Assembly: GCA_044368575.1 (NCBI GenBank)
Contig: JBIPPH010000001.1
Location: 62,001 to 126,000, forward strand
Origin: JABMMZ01 sp044368575
GTDB taxonomy: Bacteria > Bacteroidota > Bacteroidia > NS11-12g > UBA955
DNA: 64,000 nucleotides
Reading direction: 5' to 3'
Shown: piece after piece, positions 33,816 through 43,721 of the stretch
Layout: every line of letters begins with the position of its first letter
How positions within the stretch are numbered: the stretch's first letter is position 1
Notes under the pieces: generated by a model
Databases searched by the model: none
What the model was told of the DNA's origin: nothing
What the model saw: only the letters and a program-made list of their open reading frames with translations
Made by a program: the position numbers and the translations under genes

Positions 33816-34334
33816 ATGAACAGAGAAGAAAAAAATGCAGCAATTGCCGAACTAACCGAAAAGTTCAAAACTGCAAATTGTTTGTACATTGCTGATACTT
33901 CTAGTATCGGTGCAATTGATACAAATAACTTCAGAAGAGAACTCTTCAAAAACGGCGTTGAAATGCTCGTAGCCAAAAATACTTTGATATTAAAGGCTAT
34001 GCGAAATTCCGGTAAAGAATTCAGTGAATTAGAGGGTGCTTTAAAAGGTACCAGTGCATTGTTGTTCAGTGACAACTTTAAAGCTCCAGCTCAAGCTATT
34101 CTTAAATTTAGAAAGAATGGCAAAAAGCCAGCTTTAAAAGGCGCTTACATCGATAGTGCTGTGTTCTTAGGCGACAACCAATTGGAAGCGCTAAGCAAAC
34201 TCAAATCTAAAGAAGACTTAATCGGCGACATCGTAGGAATGTTACAAACTCCTGCACGCAATGTAGTATCTGCATTGCAAAGTGGTGGTGGCAAGTTGGC
34301 CGGCATCATTAAAACATTATCAGAAAAAAATTAA
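33816..34334 (+). CDS. rplJ: 50S ribosomal protein L10
   Basis: 172 residues. N-terminal rRNA-binding domain (REEKNAAIAELTEKFKTANCLYIADTS, RRELFKNGVEMLVAKNTLILKAM) and C-terminal helix for L7/L12 dimers (PARNVVSALQSGGGKLAGIIKTL). Base of the stalk. 9 nt after rplA. Confidence 0.98.
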   Translation: MNREEKNAAIAELTEKFKTANCLYIADTSSIGAIDTNNFRRELFKNGVEMLVAKNTLILKAMRNSGKEFSELEGALKGTSALLFSDNFKAPAQAILKFRKNGKKPALKGAYIDSAVFLGDNQLEALSKLKSKEDLIGDIVGMLQTPARNVVSALQSGGGKLAGIIKTLSEKN

Positions 34335-34364
34335 CAAAACAATTAAAAAAAACAATTAAAAAAA

Positions 34365-34742
34365 ATGGCAGACTTAAAAGCATTTGCTGAACAATTGGTT
34401 AATCTTACAGTTAAAGAAGTAAACGAATTAGCCACAATTTTGAAAGACGAGTATGGTATCGAACCAGCTGCTGCTGCTGCAGTAGCCGTGGCAGCTCCTG
34501 CTGCTGCTGCTGGTGATGCTGGTGCAGCTCAAACTGAGTTCACCGTTATCTTAAAAAGCGCAGGCCCTAACAAATTAAACGTTGTTAAGGTTGTTAAAGA
34601 CTTGACAGGTCTTGGCTTAAAAGAAGCTAAAGATCTAGTTGACGGAGCTCCAAAAACTGTAAAAGAAAACATTGCTAAAGACGAAGCTGAAGCTTTGAAA
34701 GCAAAACTTACAGAAACTGGTGCTGAAGTTGAAATCAAGTAA
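34365..34742 (+). CDS. rplL: 50S ribosomal protein L7/L12
   Basis: 125 residues. N-terminal dimerisation helix, an Ala-rich hinge (about 35-52) and C-terminal domain with KLNVVKVVKDLTGLGLKEAKDLVDGAPKTVKE. L7/L12 is present in several copies per ribosome. The 30-nt spacer before it consists of two copies of an A-rich ACAATTAAAAAA unit, plausibly raising its translation relative to rplJ. Confidence 0.99.
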   Translation: MADLKAFAEQLVNLTVKEVNELATILKDEYGIEPAAAAAVAVAAPAAAAGDAGAAQTEFTVILKSAGPNKLNVVKVVKDLTGLGLKEAKDLVDGAPKTVKENIAKDEAEALKAKLTETGAEVEIK

Positions 34743-34762
34743 TTCAATATTTAGCTCTATTT

Positions 34763-34803
34763 AACGCCAATAGACCCACGTAACCGATGGGTCTATTGGT
34801 GTT
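34763..34803 (+). terminator. Hairpin between rplL and rpoB (probable attenuator)
   Basis: A 16-bp stem, AACGCCAATAGACCCA paired with TGGGTCTATTGGTGTT (one G-T pair), 9-nt loop. It is followed only by TATGTATTTTT, a weak T tract, so partial readthrough into rpoB is expected. A partial terminator at this place is known in Escherichia coli, where it lowers rpoBC expression relative to ribosomal proteins. Confidence 0.78.
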
Positions 34804-34860
34804 TATGTATTTTTCGAAAAAAATCGGTTAAAAACACACCATATTTAACATTTTACAAAA

Positions 34861-37800
34861 TTGGCAACAAAAGTAAAACAACAAAAAAGAATCAATTTCG
34901 CCTCAATAGACAAGGTGATTGATTATCCGGATTTCCTTGACGTACAATTGCAGTCATTCAAAGAGTTTTTTCAGTTAGAAACCCACGTTGATAAAAGAAA
35001 AGATGAAGGATTGTTCAAGGTTTTCCAAGAAAATTTCCCAATCAACGATACTAGGAATATTTTTAACTTAGAATTTTTAGACTACTTTGTTGACCCACCA
35101 AGATACGACATTAAAGAGTGTATTGAAAGAGGTTTAACCTACTCAGTGCCTCTTAAGGCTAAATTGAAATTGTCTTGTAACGATCCTGAACATGAAGATT
35201 TTGAAACCATCGTTCAAGATGTGTACTTAGGTACTATTCCTTACATGACTCCAAGCGGTACATTTGTGATCAACGGTGCAGAGCGCGTAATCGTTTCTCA
35301 ATTACACCGTTCACCAGGTGTATTCTTTGGTCAATCTTACCACACCAACGGTACTAAATTATACTCAGCCCGTGTTATCCCTTTCAAAGGTTCATGGATT
35401 GAATTTGCTACAGACGTTAACAACGTTATGTACGCATACATTGATAGAAAAAAGAAGTTCCCTGTAACGACTTTATTAAGAGCTATTGGCTTTGAATCAG
35501 ATAAAGACATCTTAAACATCTTCGGTTTAGCTGAAGAAGTTAAAGTGTCTAAATCAGGTTTGAAAAAATACATCGGCAGAAAATTATCTGCAAGGGTATT
35601 GCGCACTTGGGTTGAAGACTTCGTTGACGAAGACACCGGTGAGGTAGTATCTATCGAACGTAACGAAGTCATCATTGAACGCGATACGATTTTAGAAGCT
35701 TCGCACATTGATGAAATCGTTGAAGCAGGTGTTAAAACCATCATCTTAAACAAAGAAGAAGAAGGTAAAAATGATTTCACTATCATATACAACACTTTGC
35801 AAAAAGACACATCTAACAATGGTAAAGAGGCTGTAGAGCACATCTACCGTCAGTTAAGAAATACTGATCCACCAGATGAAGAAACAGCTCGTGGTATCAT
35901 TGAGCGTTTGTTCTTCTCAGATAAACGTTATGATTTAGGTGAAGTTGGTCGTTACAGAATCAACAAAAAGTTGAACCTAAGCACTGGCATGGAAGTGAAA
36001 GTGTTAACCAACGAAGACATCATTAAAATCATTTCTTACTTAATTGAGTTAAGCAATAGCCGCTCTGAGGTCGACGATATTGACCATTTAAGTAACAGAC
36101 GTGTGAGAACGGTTGGTGAGCAATTGTATGCTCAATTCGGTGTTGGTTTGGCTAGAATGGCTAGAACCATCCGTGAAAAAATGAACATCCGTGACAACGA
36201 GGTGTTTACTCCAACTGATTTGATCAACGCAAGATCATTGTCATCTGTGATCAACTCATTCTTCGGAACCAATCAATTATCTCAGTTCATGGATCAAACC
36301 AATCCATTGGCTGAAATCACTCACAAGCGTAGAATGTCTGCCCTTGGACCAGGTGGTTTATCAAGAGAGAGAGCAGGTTTCGAGGTGCGTGACGTTCACT
36401 ATACTCACTATGGTCGTTTATGTACAATTGAAACACCTGAAGGACCAAACATTGGTTTGATTTCTTCATTGTGTGTGCACGCTAAAATCAACAGCATGGG
36501 CTTTATCGAAACCCCTTACAGAAAAGTGGCAAACGGTAAAGTGAATATGAAAGATGCAGTGGTGTATTTAAGTGCAGAAGAAGAAGATGGTAAAATGATT
36601 GCACAATGTAACGTGGATGTAACTGAAAAAGGTGAATTCAAAACCAAAGAAGTTAAAGCCCGTTACGAAGGTGACTTCCCATTGGTTGAACCAGATAAAG
36701 TTCAATTCATGGACGTTGCACCTAACCAAATTGTGTCTATCGCTGCTTCTTTGATTCCTTTCCTAGAGCATGATGACGCGAACAGAGCCTTGATGGGATC
36801 TAACATGCAACGTCAAGCTGTACCTTTGTTAAGACCAGAAGCACCAATCGTAGGAACAGGCTTAGAAGAGCGTGTTGCTAGAGATTCTCGTGCATTGGTT
36901 ATGGCTGAAGGTGACGGTGTTGTTGACTATGTTGATGCCAACGAGATTAAAATTAAATACGATTATACTGCAGATGATGAATTACTCAATTTTGCAAGTA
37001 ATATCAAAACCTATACACTTACAAAATTCTTAAGAACCAACCAAAGTACTTGTATCAATTTGAAACCTATCGTAAGAAAAGGTCAAAGAGTATCAAAAGG
37101 CGATGTGTTGTGCGAAGGTTATGCTACTCAAGATGGCGAATTGGCTATCGGTAGAAACTTGAAAGTGGCCTTTATGCCATGGCAAGGTTACAACTTTGAG
37201 GATGCGATCGTAATTTCTGAAAAGGTTGTAAGTGATGATTGGTATACTTCAATCCACATCGATGAATTCGAATTGGAAGTAAGAGATACTAAACGCGGTG
37301 AAGAAGAATTAACCAATGATATTCCAAACGTAAGCGAAGAGGCTACTAAAAACCTTGACGAAAACGGTTTGATCAGAATTGGTGCTGAGTTAAAAGAAGG
37401 CGATATCATTATCGGTAAAATCACCCCTAAAGGTGAAACTGAACCTTCACCAGAAGAAAAGTTGTTAAGAGCTATCTTTGGTGATAAAGCTGGTGATGTG
37501 AAAGATGCTTCATTGAAAGCGCCACCATCAACTGAGGGTGTTGTTATAGACAAGAAATTGTTTACCAAAACCAAGAAAGAAAAAGGGGCTAAAACTGAAG
37601 AGAAAGCCAAATTAGCTAAGAATGAATTAGAGTTCAAAAAGAACAAAGAGAAATTAACTGAAGTGTTGGTTCAAAAATTATTTAAAGTTTTGAACGGTAA
37701 AACATCTGCAGGTGTTAAAGCTGTATACGGCGACGACATGATACCAAAGGGCACTAAATTTACATTGAAGAACTTATCTTCTGTAGATTATGACAACGTC

Positions 37801-38676
37801 AACTTTGCCAACTGGACTTCAGATGCAGACAAAAACATCCAAGTTAACACCATTCTTAAAAACTACAAATCTCAGTTAACTGAAGTATACGCTGCGTTCA
37901 GAAGAGAATACTATGCGATTACTGTTGGTGATGAATTGCCAACTGGTATTTTGAAAATGGCTAAAGTTTATGTAGCGGTTAAACGTAAGTTGAAAGTGGG
38001 TGATAAGATGGCAGGTAGACACGGTAACAAAGGTATTGTTGCTAGAATTACCCGTGCTGAAGACATGCCGTTCTTAGAAGATGGAACTCCAGTAGATATC
38101 GTGTTGAATCCACTAGGTGTACCTTCAAGGATGAACTTGGGTCAGATATATGAAACCGTATTAGGTTGGGCAGGTAAAGAGTTAGGTTTGAAATTTGCTA
38201 CACCAATTTTTGATGGTGCTAGTGCAGATGAGATCGAATCTTATACTAAGAAAGCCAATGTGCCAACCAATGGTCAAGTATACTTGTACGATGGTTTAAC
38301 TGGTGAAAGATTCCACCAACCAACTACAGTAGGTATCATTTATATGTTGAAATTGGGTCACATGGTTGACGATAAGATGCACGCGCGTTCAATCGGACCA
38401 TACTCAATGATTACTCAACAACCACTTGGTGGTAAAGCTCAATTTGGTGGTCAACGTTTTGGTGAGATGGAGGTTTGGGCATTGGAAGCATTTGGTGCTG
38501 CCAATATCCTTAGAGAAATCTTAACCATTAAGTCAGACGACATCATGGGCCGTGCTAAAACCTACGAGGCAATTGTCAAAGGCGATAACATTACACAAAT
38601 CGGTATTCCTGAATCATTCAATGTATTGATCCATGAATTAAGAGGTTTGGGTATCGATATGAACTTTGAGGAATAA
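34861..38676 (+). CDS. rpoB: DNA-directed RNA polymerase beta subunit
   Basis: 1271 residues. Contains the expected beta motifs: GTFVINGAERVIVSQLHRSPGVFF, FFGTNQLSQFMDQTNPLAEITHKRR (rifampicin region), GLISSLCVHAKIN, and the C-terminal GGKAQFGGQRFGEMEVWALEA. TTG is the start: the in-frame stop at 34846-34848 leaves no ATG upstream, and the protein begins MATKVKQQKRINFAS, as in relatives. The RRL region reads THKRRMSALGPGG, with a standard His and Ser, so no obvious rifampicin-resistance change. Confidence 0.99.
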   Translation: MATKVKQQKRINFASIDKVIDYPDFLDVQLQSFKEFFQLETHVDKRKDEGLFKVFQENFPINDTRNIFNLEFLDYFVDPPRYDIKECIERGLTYSVPLKAKLKLSCNDPEHEDFETIVQDVYLGTIPYMTPSGTFVINGAERVIVSQLHRSPGVFFGQSYHTNGTKLYSARVIPFKGSWIEFATDVNNVMYAYIDRKKKFPVTTLLRAIGFESDKDILNIFGLAEEVKVSKSGLKKYIGRKLSARVLRTWVEDFVDEDTGEVVSIERNEVIIERDTILEASHIDEIVEAGVKTIILNKEEEGKNDFTIIYNTLQKDTSNNGKEAVEHIYRQLRNTDPPDEETARGIIERLFFSDKRYDLGEVGRYRINKKLNLSTGMEVKVLTNEDIIKIISYLIELSNSRSEVDDIDHLSNRRVRTVGEQLYAQFGVGLARMARTIREKMNIRDNEVFTPTDLINARSLSSVINSFFGTNQLSQFMDQTNPLAEITHKRRMSALGPGGLSRERAGFEVRDVHYTHYGRLCTIETPEGPNIGLISSLCVHAKINSMGFIETPYRKVANGKVNMKDAVVYLSAEEEDGKMIAQCNVDVTEKGEFKTKEVKARYEGDFPLVEPDKVQFMDVAPNQIVSIAASLIPFLEHDDANRALMGSNMQRQAVPLLRPEAPIVGTGLEERVARDSRALVMAEGDGVVDYVDANEIKIKYDYTADDELLNFASNIKTYTLTKFLRTNQSTCINLKPIVRKGQRVSKGDVLCEGYATQDGELAIGRNLKVAFMPWQGYNFEDAIVISEKVVSDDWYTSIHIDEFELEVRDTKRGEEELTNDIPNVSEEATKNLDENGLIRIGAELKEGDIIIGKITPKGETEPSPEEKLLRAIFGDKAGDVKDASLKAPPSTEGVVIDKKLFTKTKKEKGAKTEEKAKLAKNELEFKKNKEKLTEVLVQKLFKVLNGKTSAGVKAVYGDDMIPKGTKFTLKNLSSVDYDNVNFANWTSDADKNIQVNTILKNYKSQLTEVYAAFRREYYAITVGDELPTGILKMAKVYVAVKRKLKVGDKMAGRHGNKGIVARITRAEDMPFLEDGTPVDIVLNPLGVPSRMNLGQIYETVLGWAGKELGLKFATPIFDGASADEIESYTKKANVPTNGQVYLYDGLTGERFHQPTTVGIIYMLKLGHMVDDKMHARSIGPYSMITQQPLGGKAQFGGQRFGEMEVWALEAFGAANILREILTIKSDDIMGRAKTYEAIVKGDNITQIGIPESFNVLIHELRGLGIDMNFEE

Positions 38677-38714
38677 GTCACTTTAACTAACACAATTAAA
38701 AGAACATCACATTA

Positions 38715-41700
38715 ATGTCAACGATTAAAAAGAATCAAAAAATAAAAAGTAATTTCACCAAAATTCGTATTGGTTTAGCCTCTCCTGAGAGCATACTCCA
38801 AAAGTCGTTTGGTGAGGTCATTAAACCTGAAACCATCAATTACAGAAGTTATAAGCCAGAAATGGGCGGATTATTCTGTGAGAGAATTTTCGGGCCAATC
38901 AAAGATTACGAATGTCATTGCGGTAAATACAAACGCATTCGTTACAAAGGCATTGTTTGCGACCGTTGCGGCGTAGAAGTGACTGAGAAAAAAGTCAGAC
39001 GTGAACGTATGGGCCACATCAATTTAGTGGTTCCAGTTGCTCACATTTGGTATTTCCGTTCATTGCCTAACAAAATTGGTTACTTATTGGGTTTGAGCAG
39101 TAAGAAATTAGACTTAGTCATTTATTACGAGCGTTACATTGTTATTCAAACCGGTGAGTACGAAGGTGTCAACAAATTAGATTTATTAAGCGAAGAAGAG
39201 TATTTAGACATACTTGATAAATTACCAAAAGAAAACCAATACCTTGACGACAACGATCCTAAGAAATTCGTTGCTAAGATGGGTGCTGATGCTCTTTGGG
39301 AATTATTAACTACCATTGATTTAGATGGTTTAAGTTACAGCTTAAGAAACCAAGCAGCAACAGAAACTTCACAACAACGTAAAGCTGAAGCTTTGAAGCG
39401 TTTGAAAGTGATTGAAAGTTTCCGTGCAGCCAACAGAGAAGGTAATATCAACCGTCCTGAGTGGATGATCATGAAAATGTTGCCTGTTATTCCACCAGAA
39501 TTAAGACCATTGGTGCCATTAGAAGGTGGACGTTTTGCGACTTCAGATTTGAACGATTTATACAGAAGAGTAATCATCCGTAACAACCGTTTGAAGCGTT
39601 TGATGGAAATCAAAGCGCCTGAAGTGATCTTAAGAAACGAGAAAAGGATGTTGCAAGAATCAGTGGATTCATTGCTTGACAACACCAGAAGATCAAGTGC
39701 CGTTAAATCTGATGGTAACAGACCATTAAAGTCTTTAAGTGATATGCTTAAAGGTAAACAAGGTCGTTTCCGTTTAAACTTATTGGGTAAACGTGTTGAC
39801 TATTCAGGTCGTTCGGTTATTGTGGTTGGTCCTAAATTAAAATTAAGCGAGTGTGGCTTGCCTAAAGCCATGGCTGCTGAGTTATTTAAGCCATTCATTA
39901 TTCGTAAACTGATTGAAAGAGGTGTTGTAAAAACCGTTAAATCAGCTAAGAAAATTGTAGATAAAAAAGAGCCAGTAATTTGGGAGATTCTTGAAAATAT
40001 TTTGAAAGGACATCCTGTGTTGCTAAACCGTGCTCCTACACTCCACAGATTGGGTATTCAAGCATTCCAACCAAAGTTAATTGAAGGTAAAGCAATTCAA
40101 TTGCACCCATTAACTTGTACAGGTTTTAACGCTGACTTTGACGGTGACCAAATGGCTGTTCACGTTCCACTAGGTAACGCGGCAATCTTGGAAGCCCAAT
40201 TGTTAATGTTAGCGCCTCACAATATCTTGAACCCAGCTAACGGTTCTCCTATCACAGTTCCTTCTCAGGACATGGTGTTGGGCTTATACTACATCACAAA
40301 AGGTAGAAAGAGCACCAAAGAAAGAAAAGTAAAAGGCGAAGGCATTACTTTCTATTCTCCAGAAGAAGTGATCATTGCATTCAATGAAGGCAGAGCAGAT
40401 TTGCATGCTCACATTAAGTGTAAACACATTGATAAAGATGAGCATGGTAACATGGTGTACCGTATTATCGAATCAACTGTTGGTAGAGTTATCTTCAACC
40501 AAGTGGTTCCTGAAGGTGTTGGATACATCAATCAGTTATTAACTAAAAAATCTTTACGTGATATCATCAGCAACTTTGTAAAAGAAGTAGGTGTGGCAAG
40601 AACTGCTAAATTCCTTGATGACATTAAAGATTTAGGTTTCCACTATGCATTTAAAGGCGGTTTGTCGTTCAACTTGAACTATGTTCAAATTCCTGATGCA
40701 AAAGAGAAATTAATTGATAAAGCTAGAGCAGAAGTAGAAGAAATTAAATTCAACTACGAAAACGGTTTCATTACCAATAACGAAAGATACAACCAAGTAA
40801 TTGATATCTGGACCAGAATCAACTCTCAAGTAGGCGAAATCCTATTAAAAGAATTGGCTGAAAACGATCAAGGTTTCAACCCAATTTACATGATGTTGGA
40901 TTCAGGGGCGAGGGGTTCTAAAGAACAAATTCGTCAGTTAGGAGGTATGAGAGGTTTGATGGCAAAACCACAAAAGAACATTGGTGGTGGTGTTGGTGAA
41001 ATCATTGAAAACCCAATTTTGTCAAACTTTAAAGAAGGTTTGTCAGTATTGGAATACTTCATCTCTACTCACGGTGCTCGTAAAGGTTTGGCCGATACAG
41101 CGTTAAAAACTGCTGACGCGGGTTACCTAACCAGAAGATTACACGACGTTGCTCAAGACGTTATCATTACAGAAGAAGACTGTGATACTTTAAGAGGTAT
41201 TTCATTGTCAGCTTTAAAAGACAACGATGATGTTGTAGAAAGCTTATACGAAAGAATTTTAGGTAGAACAGGTTTATACGATACTTATCACCCTGAAACT
41301 GGTGCTTTACTAGTTGCTGCAGGTTCTGAGATTACAGAAGAAATTGCTAGAGCAATTGAAGATGCAGGTATTGAAGAATTAGAAATTCGTTCTGTATTGA
41401 CTTGTGAGACTAAGAGTGGTGTTTGTGCTAAATGTTATGGTAGAAACCTAACCAATGGTAGAATGGTTCAAAGAGGTGAGGCTGTAGGTGTAATTGCTGC
41501 TCAGTCTATCGGTGAACCTGGTACACAGTTAACACTTCGTACCTTCCACGTGGGTGGTACTGCATCTAGTATTGCGGCTGAATCTCAAATCGTTTCTAGA
41601 TTTGAAGGTGTGGTTAGCTTTGATGCATTAAAGACTGTAGCCATTGACAAAGTGGACGAAAGTTCAGGCGAAAAGCAAAAAGTAGAATTGAACTTAAGCA

Positions 41701-43034
41701 GAAGTGCTGAAGTTCGTGTACTTGATCCAAAAACTAAAAACATCTTAATCACTTTGGTAGTGCCTTACGGTTCTACAGTATTCGTAAAAGAAGGTCAAAA
41801 AGTGAAGAAAGGTGATTTGATCTGTTCTTGGGATCCATATAACGCTGTAATCTTATCTGATCAAGCTGGTAAAATTCAATACGAAAACATCTTGGATGGT
41901 ATTACCTTCAGAGAAGAGAATGACGAAGTAACAGGTTATGGTGAAAAGGTTATCATTGAAACCAAAGATAAAACCAAATCGCCTACCATTAAGGTATTAG
42001 GTAAAGATAAAACAGTGATTAAAGAAATCAACTTGCCAGTAGGTGCACACATTTCTGTGGCTGATGGTAAATCGATTAACGCTGGTGATATCATTGCTAA
42101 AATTCCAAGATCTGCTCGTGGTACTCGAGATATCACAGGTGGTTTGCCACGTGTAACAGAATTGTTTGAAGCTAGAAATCCTTCTAATCCTTCAACAGTT
42201 GCTGAAATCGACGGTGTAGTAAGCTACGGTGGTATTAAACGTGGTAACAGAGAAATCACCATCACAAGTAAAGATGGCGAAACCAAGCACTACATGATTC
42301 CATTGTCTAAACATATTTTTGTTCAAGACAATGACTATATCAAAGCTGGTGCGCCTTTGTCTGATGGTGCAATCACGCCTCAAGATATCCTAAGAATTCA
42401 AGGTCCAACTGCAGTTCAACGTTACATTTTGAATGGTATTCAAGAAGTATACAGATTGCAAGGTGTAAAAATCAACGATAAGCACATCGAAATCATTGTG
42501 CGTCAAATGATGCAAAAAATGGTGATTGAACAACCTGGTGACACTCAATTCTTGGAAGGTGAAGTAGTTGAAAAACGCGAATTGTTTGAAGAGAACGATT
42601 GGGTATTCGACAAAAAAGTTGTACTCGATAACGGAGACTCTGAAAAGCTTAAAGTAGGACAAATCGTTTCACTTAGAGAATTAAGAGAAGAAAACAGCTC
42701 ATTAAAGCGTCAAGACAAAAAGCAAGTATTGGTAAGAGATGCTGTTACAGCTACTGCTGATGCAGTGTTGCAAGGTATTACCAGAGCGTCATTGGCTACT
42801 AGAAGCTTTATGAGTGCTGCATCGTTCCAAGAAACAACCAAAGTATTGAACGAAGCTGCTATTGCTGGTAAAGTAGACTATATGAGAGGTTTGAAAGAAA
42901 ACGTTATCGTAGGTCATTTGATTCCTGCAGGTACAGGTATGAGAGAATACGAAAAGATTGTAGTTGGTAGCAAAGAAGAGTATGAGCGTTTAATGGCATC
43001 AAAGTCTGAAGGCGAAACTGCTGCATCTAACTAA
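38715..43034 (+). CDS. rpoC: DNA-directed RNA polymerase beta' subunit
   Basis: 1439 residues. Zinc site 1 ECHCGKYKRIRYKGIVCDRCGVEV near residues 72-95, catalytic NADFDGDQMAVH near 475, trigger-loop region EPGTQLTLRTFHVGGTAS and zinc site 2 CETKSGVCAKCYG. Follows rpoB by 38 nt and ends before a perfect-palindrome terminator. Confidence 0.99.
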   Translation: MSTIKKNQKIKSNFTKIRIGLASPESILQKSFGEVIKPETINYRSYKPEMGGLFCERIFGPIKDYECHCGKYKRIRYKGIVCDRCGVEVTEKKVRRERMGHINLVVPVAHIWYFRSLPNKIGYLLGLSSKKLDLVIYYERYIVIQTGEYEGVNKLDLLSEEEYLDILDKLPKENQYLDDNDPKKFVAKMGADALWELLTTIDLDGLSYSLRNQAATETSQQRKAEALKRLKVIESFRAANREGNINRPEWMIMKMLPVIPPELRPLVPLEGGRFATSDLNDLYRRVIIRNNRLKRLMEIKAPEVILRNEKRMLQESVDSLLDNTRRSSAVKSDGNRPLKSLSDMLKGKQGRFRLNLLGKRVDYSGRSVIVVGPKLKLSECGLPKAMAAELFKPFIIRKLIERGVVKTVKSAKKIVDKKEPVIWEILENILKGHPVLLNRAPTLHRLGIQAFQPKLIEGKAIQLHPLTCTGFNADFDGDQMAVHVPLGNAAILEAQLLMLAPHNILNPANGSPITVPSQDMVLGLYYITKGRKSTKERKVKGEGITFYSPEEVIIAFNEGRADLHAHIKCKHIDKDEHGNMVYRIIESTVGRVIFNQVVPEGVGYINQLLTKKSLRDIISNFVKEVGVARTAKFLDDIKDLGFHYAFKGGLSFNLNYVQIPDAKEKLIDKARAEVEEIKFNYENGFITNNERYNQVIDIWTRINSQVGEILLKELAENDQGFNPIYMMLDSGARGSKEQIRQLGGMRGLMAKPQKNIGGGVGEIIENPILSNFKEGLSVLEYFISTHGARKGLADTALKTADAGYLTRRLHDVAQDVIITEEDCDTLRGISLSALKDNDDVVESLYERILGRTGLYDTYHPETGALLVAAGSEITEEIARAIEDAGIEELEIRSVLTCETKSGVCAKCYGRNLTNGRMVQRGEAVGVIAAQSIGEPGTQLTLRTFHVGGTASSIAAESQIVSRFEGVVSFDALKTVAIDKVDESSGEKQKVELNLSRSAEVRVLDPKTKNILITLVVPYGSTVFVKEGQKVKKGDLICSWDPYNAVILSDQAGKIQYENILDGITFREENDEVTGYGEKVIIETKDKTKSPTIKVLGKDKTVIKEINLPVGAHISVADGKSINAGDIIAKIPRSARGTRDITGGLPRVTELFEARNPSNPSTVAEIDGVVSYGGIKRGNREITITSKDGETKHYMIPLSKHIFVQDNDYIKAGAPLSDGAITPQDILRIQGPTAVQRYILNGIQEVYRLQGVKINDKHIEIIVRQMMQKMVIEQPGDTQFLEGEVVEKRELFEENDWVFDKKVVLDNGDSEKLKVGQIVSLRELREENSSLKRQDKKQVLVRDAVTATADAVLQGITRASLATRSFMSAASFQETTKVLNEAAIAGKVDYMRGLKENVIVGHLIPAGTGMREYEKIVVGSKEEYERLMASKSEGETAASN

Positions 43035-43052
43035 TCGATAAATAAGATTGAT

Positions 43053-43081
43053 AAAAGGCCCTCCATGGAGGGCCTTTTTTT
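43053..43081 (+). terminator. Bidirectional rho-independent terminator after rpoC
   Basis: A perfect 26-bp palindrome (43053-43078) centred on CCATGG, with GC-rich arms AAGGCCCTCC/GGAGGGCCTT flanked by A and T runs. Ends the rpoBC transcript; its symmetry means it could act on either strand. Confidence 0.92.
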
Positions 43082-43105
43082 ATGCACTTAATTTACTTGT
43101 AGAAC

Positions 43106-43136
43106 TTGTTTTTACTTAGTTTTTGGGCTATTTTCG
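43106..43136 (+). promoter_or_regulatory. Candidate efp promoter
   Basis: TTG (43106-43108), 20-nt spacer, TATTTTCG (43129-43136; one mismatch to TAnnTTTG). Lies between the rpoC terminator and the efp ATG at 43151. Confidence 0.45.
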
Positions 43137-43150
43137 CATCAAATAATTTT

Positions 43151-43714
43151 ATGGCAACAGCATCAGATTTATCAGTAGGACAATTCATTCGTCACAATGG
43201 CGAATTGGTTCAAATCATTGAATTCATTCACCGTACCCCAGGTAACCTTAGAGCCTTTTATCAAGGTAAAATGAAAAATGTTAAAACCGGAAAATCAGTT
43301 GAATACCGTTTTAACACAGGTGAAAAGGTTGACGTAGTAAGAGTAGAAGTAAGAGAATTGGCTTATTTGTACAAAGAAGGCAATGCCTTGGTTTGTATGG
43401 ATAACGAATCTTTTGAGCAATACAATATTCAAGAGAGCTTTTTTGGTGATGCTGCGCCGTTTATGGTTGAAGGTATGACCGTTCTAGTATCATTTGAAGA
43501 TGGTGAAAATCCAATTGGAGCAACACCTCCAACCCACGTAGAACTTGAAGTAACATACACTGAGCCAGGAGTCAGAGGTGATACTGCAACCAATTCTTTG
43601 AAACCAGCTACAGTTTCTACCGGAGCCAATATCATGGTGCCTTTATTTGTTGACATCAACGACAAAATCAAAATTGATTTAAGAACTATAGAATACGTAG
43701 AAAGGGTTAAATAA
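43151..43714 (+). CDS. efp: Elongation factor P
   Basis: 187 residues, three beta-barrel domains. Opens SDLSVGQFIRHNGELVQIIEF; C-terminal VPLFVDINDKIKIDLRTIEYVERVK. EF-P relieves ribosome stalling at polyproline. The modification loop reads TPGNLRAFYQG, with Asn32 where Lys (beta-lysylated) or Arg (rhamnosylated) is found in the best-studied bacteria. The ATG at 43151 is used because the earlier in-frame start at 43106 overlaps the promoter. The agmatinase gene follows after 7 nt. Confidence 0.97.
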   Translation: MATASDLSVGQFIRHNGELVQIIEFIHRTPGNLRAFYQGKMKNVKTGKSVEYRFNTGEKVDVVRVEVRELAYLYKEGNALVCMDNESFEQYNIQESFFGDAAPFMVEGMTVLVSFEDGENPIGATPPTHVELEVTYTEPGVRGDTATNSLKPATVSTGANIMVPLFVDINDKIKIDLRTIEYVERVK

Positions 43715-43721
43715 TTTCTGT

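Noticed and set aside
35337..35843. A 168-codon minus-strand open frame inside rpoB (and similar ones in tuf, rpoC and fabF).
   Set aside because: These are antisense shadows created by the codon bias of highly expressed genes; the sense frames are unmistakable.
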